In this document: one piece after another, positions 58,947 to 64,000 of the stretch | How positions within the stretch are numbered: the first letter of the stretch is position 1 | Layout of the letters: each line of letters starts with the position of its first letter | Assembly (NCBI GenBank): GCA_015488755.1 | Contig: WFNB01000120.1 | Location: 1-64,000 of the forward strand | Length of the DNA stretch: 64,000 bases | Source of the DNA: Gammaproteobacteria bacterium | GTDB taxonomy: Bacteria > Pseudomonadota > Gammaproteobacteria > GRL18 | Reading direction: 5' to 3' | Made by a program: the position numbers and the translations under genes | Notes under the pieces: generated by a model | What the model saw: the letters and a program-made list of their open reading frames with translations, nothing else | Told to the model about the DNA's origin: nothing | Databases searched by the model: none

Positions 58947-59330
58947 ATGGCATACAGTGATAAAGTAATGGATCACTATGAGAATCCACGTAATGTAGGC
59001 ACTATGGATAAAGATGAGTCTGGTGTGGGTACCGGTATGGTGGGAGCACCTGCTTGTGGTGATGTCATGCGTTTACAAATTAAAGTAGATGATAATGGCA
59101 TTATTGAAGATGCTAAATTTAAGACCTATGGTTGTGGCTCCGCCATTGCCTCTAGCTCTTTGGTTACTGAATGGGTGAAGGGTAAGTCCTTAAATGAAGC
59201 TGGGCAAATTAAAAATACAGATATAGCAGAAGAATTGGCTTTACCACCAGTAAAGATTCATTGTTCCGTATTAGCAGAAGATGCAATTAAAGCAGCAATT
59301 ACGGATTACAAAGAAAAACAGTCCGATTAG
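58947..59330 (+). CDS. iscU: Fe-S cluster scaffold IscU
   Basis: Scaffold on which clusters form, 127 residues. The three Cys are in GAPACGDVM, TYGCGSAIASSSL and KIHCSVLAEDAI. The HscA-binding motif LPPVK comes just before the last Cys. I start at the ATG at 58947 (MAYSDKVMDHYENPRNVG), 10 bases after GAGG. An ATG two codons earlier is too close to it. Confidence 0.98.
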   Translation: MAYSDKVMDHYENPRNVGTMDKDESGVGTGMVGAPACGDVMRLQIKVDDNGIIEDAKFKTYGCGSAIASSSLVTEWVKGKSLNEAGQIKNTDIAEELALPPVKIHCSVLAEDAIKAAITDYKEKQSD

Positions 59331-59364
59331 TTTTCACACAGAAAAATAACGTAGGTTATAACTC

Positions 59365-59688
59365 ATGGCAATTACATTAACAGAAGCAGCAGCTGATCAT
59401 GTGATTCGATTTATTGAAAATCGAGGCAAGGGTGAAGCGTTAAGGCTGGGTGTTAAAACCAATGGTTGTTCTGGAATGGGCTATGTTCTGGAATTTGCAG
59501 ATACGGTTGAAGAAGAAGATAACGTTTTTGAAGACAAAGGCGTTAAAATTATTGTCGACCCCAAAAGCTTGCTCTACATTGATGGCACAGAATTAGACTA
59601 TGGCCGTGAAGGCCTAAATGAAGGCTTTAAATTTAATAACCCTAATGTCAAAGATGCTTGTGGTTGTGGTGAGAGTTTTAACGTTTAG
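59365..59688 (+). CDS. iscA: A-type Fe-S carrier IscA
   Basis: Carrier of iron or clusters, 107 residues. Cys are in [10 protein letters not shown] and [10 protein letters not shown]. The last codons and stop lie in the first unit of a tandem repeat (59672-59737). Confidence 0.97.
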   Translation: MAITLTEAAADHVIRFIENRGKGEALRLGVKTNGCSGMGYVLEFADTVEEEDNVFEDKGVKIIVDPKSLLYIDGTELDYGREGLNEGFKFNNPNVKDACGCGESFNV

Positions 59689-59737
59689 TAATAAGAGTTT
59701 CAACGTTTAGTAATAAGAGTTTCAACGTTTAGTAATA
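59672..59737. repeat. Three tandem 22-bp units overlapping the iscA end
   Basis: Units at 59672-59693, 59694-59715 and 59716-59737. Units 2 and 3 are identical and share CAACGTTTAGTAATA. Unit 1 differs at one base and contains the last codons and TAG stop of iscA. The array looks like two recent duplications of the gene end. Confidence 0.9.
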
Positions 59738-59774
59738 AATACGTTATTTGTTCAGTTACTAAGAACTCAGGTTA
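59731..59774. repeat. Half copy of the dispersed inverted-repeat element
   Basis: This stretch aligns with the reverse complement of the left arm of the 62471-62657 element. Shared blocks are AATACGTTA, GTTCAGTTA and AGAACTCAGGTTA. Only this arm is present, so it is a truncated copy in the iscA-hscB gap. Confidence 0.6.
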
Positions 59775-59880
59775 ATTATTTATAGTAATGAAAGCATAGC
59801 AGTACAAACGCCAATCATTAACTCAGCAAAATAAGCTCTATACTCTTTATTGCTTAAAAAATCCCTTCAGGTAAATCATC

Positions 59881-60468
59881 ATGCATACCCTTGAACAGCA
59901 GTACCCTGAAAATTATTTTTCATTATTGGGTTTGCCCATAAGTTTTGACATTGATAAAAACTTATTGATAAAAAACTACCATGAGATCCAAAAATCCATT
60001 CATCCAGATAACTTTGCTAATGCCGGTGATCGGGAACGACGACTCTCGGTACAAAAAGCTGCACAAATAAATGATGCTTTAAATTCATTAAAAAACCCTC
60101 TGCCCCGTGCTATTTACTTGTTATCATTGTTTGCCATTGAACTCAGTGAAAATAAGCACGTTGCCCCAGAGTTTCTAATGGAACAGATGGAACTGCGTGA
60201 AGCACTCTCGCAAGTGAACGATAAAGCCGATCCTTTTGCTGAACTTGATGTGCTTATAAATGATGTGAATACTCGAATTAAACACTCTATTAGCCAACTC
60301 AGTCGGTTATTTGAGTGCTTACTTGCGACTGAATCCGAATCTAAACAAGATAACATACAACAAGAACAGCTTGAATTGATCACAGTAGAAGTTGTAAAAA
60401 TGCAGTATCTGAATCGTCTTCAAGAAGAATGCTTGAACAAAGAAGAAGACCTAGCTAAACAATATTAA
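59881..60468 (+). CDS. hscB: Fe-S co-chaperone HscB
   Basis: J-domain protein of 195 residues that brings IscU to HscA. The J-domain has NYFSLLGLPISFDID and the HPD motif (SIHPDNFANA). A C-terminal helical bundle follows (LMEQMELREALSQV), which binds IscU. The start follows iscA by 192 bases, filled by tandem and dispersed repeats. Confidence 0.96.
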   Translation: MHTLEQQYPENYFSLLGLPISFDIDKNLLIKNYHEIQKSIHPDNFANAGDRERRLSVQKAAQINDALNSLKNPLPRAIYLLSLFAIELSENKHVAPEFLMEQMELREALSQVNDKADPFAELDVLINDVNTRIKHSISQLSRLFECLLATESESKQDNIQQEQLELITVEVVKMQYLNRLQEECLNKEEDLAKQY

Positions 60469-60568
60469 CGATGGCTTCACACCTGTTTATACGACCAGAA
60501 ATATTTCTTAAATGAACACTTTATTATTTTGATTAGAATTTTAACCTATTGACCAGTGACCTTACTTT

Positions 60569-62473
60569 ATGGCTTTATTACAAATATCAGAACCAGGACA
60601 AACCACTGCACCTCACCAGCATAAATTAGCTGTAGGCATTGATTTGGGAACCACTAACTCATTAGTTGCGAGTCTAAAAAGTGGCTTGGCAGAAACTCTT
60701 GCTGATACCCAAGGCCAACATCTATTGCCTTCTGTTGTTCAATTTCAGGCTAAAGATGAAATCGGCTATAAAACCATTGTTGGACAGCAGGCACAGGATA
60801 ATGCTGCCAACGATCCATTAAACACCATTTCTTCTGTAAAACGCTATATGGGACGGGGTCTGGAAGATATTAAAAAGCACTCTATTTATCATTTTGTTAG
60901 CGAAGAAGGTTCAGCAGTACCTCGTATTCGCACCGTTGCTGGTGATGTCAGTGCTGTTGAAGTATCGGCTGAAATTCTTAAGACATTGAAACAGCGTGCC
61001 ATAGAATCATTAGGCGGTGAGCTAATAGGAGCTGTTATTACCGTACCGGCTTATTTTGATGATGCTCAACGTCAGGCAACAAAGGATGCAGCCAAGTTTG
61101 CAGGTTTGCCTGTTTTACGCTTGATTAATGAACCCACCGCAGCAGCGGTTGCTTATGGCTTAGACAGTGGTAGTGAAGGTATTCATGTTGTTTATGATTT
61201 AGGTGGTGGCACTTTTGATATTTCCATTCTTAAACTGACTAAAGGGGTGTTTGAAGTACTTTCCACCGCAGGTGACTCAGCCTTGGGTGGTGATGATTTA
61301 GATCATACCATCGTAGATTGGATGCTAGCAAAAACCGGTATTATTGAGCCGGATGCTTCTTTACTACGTGTCTTATTGGACAAAGCCAGAGCAGCAAAAG
61401 AAGCACTTACGGAGCAGGATACAACACTTATCCAGATCCACTTGGATGAAAAACTTCATAGTCAATCAGATAAACAAAACTCATGGCAATATGAACTTTC
61501 TCGTGAGCAATTTGAACAATTAATCCAACCCTTAATTAAAAAAACCTTAGTACCTTGTCGCCGAGCTTTGCGTGATGCTCATATTAGCGTAGATGAGATT
61601 CAAGATGTGGTGTTGGTTGGTGGTTCGACGCGAGTGCCTTTAGTGCGTCAGATAGTTGGGGATTTCTTTGCCACACAACCATTGGCTGATATTGATCCAG
61701 ATAAGGTCGTTGCTATTGGTGCTGCTCGTCAGGCTGATGTGCTTGCGGGCAATAAATCTGATGAAGATATGTTATTGCTGGATGTGACACCCTTATCCTT
61801 GGGCTTAGAAACAATGGGGGGGCTAGCAGAAAAAGTCATCCATAGAAATACCACCATTCCCGTTGCCCGCGCACAGGACTTTACGACATTTAAGGATGGT
61901 CAAACAGCCATGGCCATTCATGTGGTACAAGGTGAGCGAGAGTTAATTAGTGATTGTCGTTCACTGGCTCGGTTTGAATTAAGAGGCATACCGCCAATGG
62001 TTGCTGGTGCAGCCAGAATTCGAGTTACCTTTCAAATTGATGCAGATGGTTTGTTATCTGTGTCGGCTAAAGAGGAAACCTCTGGTGTACAAAGTAGTAT
62101 TCAGGTGAAGCCTTCGTATGGTTTGAGTGATGGTGAAATTGAAACCATGCTTAAAGATTCATTCAGTCATGCTCAAGATGACTTAGATGCACGTAAGCTA
62201 AGAGAAGAGCAGGTTGAGGCGAAGCGAGTGGTAGAAGCCTTATTAGCTGCTTTGGAAGAAGATGGTGAAAACTTATTATCAGCCCAAGAACAACACACCA
62301 TACAACAAGCTATTGATGAGTTAAGTGAGATAGCTGAAGGTTCAAAACAACGAGCCATTAAGCTAAAAATTGAAGAGGTTGATAAAATTACTGCAGAATT
62401 TGCTCAACGCCGTATGGATGCGAGTATTAATAAAGCATTAGCAGGACAACGTGTAAACGATTTACATACCTAA
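60569..62473 (+). CDS. hscA: Fe-S chaperone HscA
   Basis: Hsp70-type ATPase of 634 residues that helps move clusters off IscU. It has [33 protein letters not shown] in part ([16 protein letters not shown]), [13 protein letters not shown] and [13 protein letters not shown]. The substrate domain has [15 protein letters not shown]. coli HscA is 616 residues. The stop codon TAA is the first three bases of the repeat element at 62471, so the very C-terminus may be set by that insertion. Confidence 0.97.
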   Translation: MALLQISEPGQTTAPHQHKLAVGIDLGTTNSLVASLKSGLAETLADTQGQHLLPSVVQFQAKDEIGYKTIVGQQAQDNAANDPLNTISSVKRYMGRGLEDIKKHSIYHFVSEEGSAVPRIRTVAGDVSAVEVSAEILKTLKQRAIESLGGELIGAVITVPAYFDDAQRQATKDAAKFAGLPVLRLINEPTAAAVAYGLDSGSEGIHVVYDLGGGTFDISILKLTKGVFEVLSTAGDSALGGDDLDHTIVDWMLAKTGIIEPDASLLRVLLDKARAAKEALTEQDTTLIQIHLDEKLHSQSDKQNSWQYELSREQFEQLIQPLIKKTLVPCRRALRDAHISVDEIQDVVLVGGSTRVPLVRQIVGDFFATQPLADIDPDKVVAIGAARQADVLAGNKSDEDMLLLDVTPLSLGLETMGGLAEKVIHRNTTIPVARAQDFTTFKDGQTAMAIHVVQGERELISDCRSLARFELRGIPPMVAGAARIRVTFQIDADGLLSVSAKEETSGVQSSIQVKPSYGLSDGEIETMLKDSFSHAQDDLDARKLREEQVEAKRVVEALLAALEEDGENLLSAQEQHTIQQAIDELSEIAEGSKQRAIKLKIEEVDKITAEFAQRRMDASINKALAGQRVNDLHT

Positions 62474-62657
62474 CCTGAGTTCTGGATAACTGAACGAGTA
62501 ACGTATTAATTAGCCTTTATTTGTTACAGAAGTCGCCGTTAATACATCCTTGTAGGCTTCACTTTGGCATCCATGCCAAAGAGACTTCTTCCACAAATAC
62601 AGGCTAATCAACACTCTGAAGTTATTTTTAGGAGTATTTTATCCAGAGTTCAGGTTA
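62471..62657. mobile_element. Dispersed inverted-repeat element, second full copy
   Basis: A 187-base non-coding element. Ends TAACCTGAGTTCTGGATAA (62471-62489) and TTATCCAGAGTTCAGGTTA (62639-62657) are complementary at 17 of 19 positions. Inner arms ATTAGCC...ATTTGT and ACAAATACAGGCTAAT match at 15 of 16. In the centre TTTGGCAT and ATGCCAAA form an exact hairpin (62563-62580). Read on the minus strand its core aligns with the 7396-7546 element (GCCTACAAGGATG and TTAACGGCG against GCCTCCAGGGATG and TTTACGGCG). Confidence 0.75.
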
Positions 62658-62731
62658 CCTAGGATAATTGGGCAATAAAAGACAATAGACATCAAATTAA
62701 AAAACTAAGTGACCGCAAAAAAGGCTAAAGA

Positions 62732-63070
62732 ATGACCAAATTAATTTTTTTACCCCATGAAGAAATCTGTCCTGAGGGTGCAGTGATTGAAGTTAAACCC
62801 GGTATCACTATTTGTGATGCAGCTCAAGAGAATCATATTGAAATTGAACATGCTTGTGAAAAATCTTGTGCTTGTACAACCTGCCATGTGATTATCCGAG
62901 AAGGTTTCGATTCTCTTGAAGAAGCAACAGATATTGAAGAAGACTATTTAGATAAAGCATGGGGTGTGGAACCTGATTCACGCTTAAGCTGTCAGGCGGT
63001 TGTTGCGGATGAAGATTTAGTGATTGAAATTCCTAAATATACGATTAATATGGTTTCAGAAAACCATTAA
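62732..63070 (+). CDS. fdx: isc-type 2Fe-2S ferredoxin
   Basis: Electron donor for cluster assembly, 112 residues. Cluster Cys are in ACEKSCACTTCHVII and LSCQAVVADEDLVI. EATDIEEDYLDKAWGVEPDS is the adrenodoxin-type segment. It follows hscA with the repeat element between. iscX, found next in E. coli, is absent, and rlmN follows. Confidence 0.96.
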   Translation: MTKLIFLPHEEICPEGAVIEVKPGITICDAAQENHIEIEHACEKSCACTTCHVIIREGFDSLEEATDIEEDYLDKAWGVEPDSRLSCQAVVADEDLVIEIPKYTINMVSENH

Positions 63071-63107
63071 AACGATCCTCTATTCTTAGCGACCGATATG
63101 ACTGACT

Positions 63108-64000
63108 TATGAATCTAAGTACCGAGTTCCCCTTAACTCAAACGACTGTAAAAAAACGGAATTTATTAGGCTATGACTTAGCCCACATGAAGGCATTTTT
63201 TGCAGAAATTAATGAAAAACCCTTTCGAGCAGTACAAGTTCTAAAGTGGATCCATCAGTTTGGGGTTGATGATTTTGCCAAAATGAGTAATGTCAGCCAA
63301 GCTTTACGAGCAAAATTAGCAGACATTGCTCAAATCAAAGCACCTGAAATTATTATGGAACAAAAAGCCAGTGATGGTACCATAAAATGGTTGATGCGCT
63401 TAGAAGGTGGTAATAGTATTGAAACAGTATTTATCCCTGAAGATAATCGGGGTACACTCTGTGTGTCATCGCAGGTAGGCTGTGCCTTAGACTGTGGTTT
63501 TTGCTCAACAGCGAAACAAGGTTTTAACCGTAATCTAAGCAGTGATGAAATTATTGCCCAGCTTTGGGTGGCACATCGCACATTAAACCAATTGGCTGAT
63601 CATAGTGAGGCTAGAACCAAAGGTAATAGCCAGCAAAAAATTCAGGATTCAAAAAATCGAGCAGTTACCAATGTTGTCTTGATGGGTATGGGGGAGCCGT
63701 TACTTAATTTCAATAATGTTGTTGAAGCTATTCACTTAATGCTTGAAGATCATGCCTATGGTTTATCAAAGCGTCGAGTGACAATCAGTACCGCAGGTGT
63801 TGTTCCTGCTCTGAAACGCTTGCGTGAAGAGTGTGATGTTAGCCTAGCTATATCCTTACATGCACCCAATGACCAAATTCGTGATCAAATTGTCCCCCTA
63901 AATAAAAAATACCCAATTAAAGAATTACTGTCGGCCTGTCAATATTATTTTAGTGGGGATACAAAAAAGAAGCAGTTTACGGTTGAATATGTTATGTTAG
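63108..64000 (+). CDS. rlmN: 23S rRNA/tRNA adenine C2-methyltransferase RlmN, 3' end cut by window
   Basis: Radical SAM enzyme that methylates A2503 of 23S rRNA and A37 of some tRNAs. The ATG at 63108 gives [36 protein letters not shown] and the cluster motif [54 protein letters not shown] and [10 protein letters not shown] follow. The frame is open to the window end (297 codons seen). A linker of about 20 polar residues ([19 protein letters not shown]) before [10 protein letters not shown] is longer than in most homologues. Confidence 0.96.

Noticed and set aside
59672-59737. CRISPR-like array
   Set aside because: The three units are directly adjacent without spacers and lie at a gene end. 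No cas gene is present.

Overview
This is a 64 kb AT-rich chromosomal segment that reads as a gammaproteobacterium. The evidence is gene order typical of that class: lpxC / DUF721 / M23 peptidase / secA, argJ / Nudix, pilBCD-coaE-zapD-yacG, queA-tgt-yajC-secDF, and suhB / trmJ / cysE / iscRSUA-hscBA-fdx. A periplasmic nitrate reductase operon, a complete cytochrome c maturation operon and a likely sulfur-globule protein point to a sulfur oxidizer able to respire or reduce nitrate, perhaps related to Thiotrichales. That placement is inference. The window starts inside tonB and ends inside rlmN.

Regions. (1) 1-6952, minus strand: a seven-gene locus with a TonB-dependent receptor, a DUF4198-like periplasmic protein, a NapH-type polyferredoxin, a DsbD/TauE-like membrane protein, then exbB, exbD and tonB. 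It looks like a self-powered uptake system for an unidentified, probably metal, substrate. (2) 7.4-13.5 kb: a MITE-like element, a DsbA-family protein, metH, a small membrane protein, a HAD phosphatase and tRNA-Asp. (3) 13.6-29.5 kb, plus strand: a MOSC protein behind a perfect FNR-type site, a cluster of DnaA boxes, ccmABCDEFGHI and napFDAGHBC. Ccm supplies heme attachment for NapB and NapC. (4) 29.5-33.4 kb: the sulfur-globule-like protein, a triple-receiver adenylate cyclase behind an FNR-type site, a hemerythrin-like protein and a decayed IS481-type transposase. (5) 33.5-48.2 kb: cell envelope, secretion, arginine, Nudix and type IV pilus genes, and tRNA-Leu. (6) 48.3-64 kb: queuosine synthesis, SecDF, suhB, trmJ, cysE, the full isc operon and rlmN.

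FNR-type palindromes upstream of the MOSC gene, nap and the cyclase suggest a shared oxygen-responsive layer. Non-coding DNA carries one family of inverted-repeat elements with two full-length copies (7396-7546 and 62471-62657), a half copy in the iscA-hscB gap and a possible scar after secA. One full copy supplies the stop codon of hscA. The least explained parts are the TonB/polyferredoxin locus with its repeat operator and intercistronic hairpin, and the FNR-linked multi-receiver cyclase.
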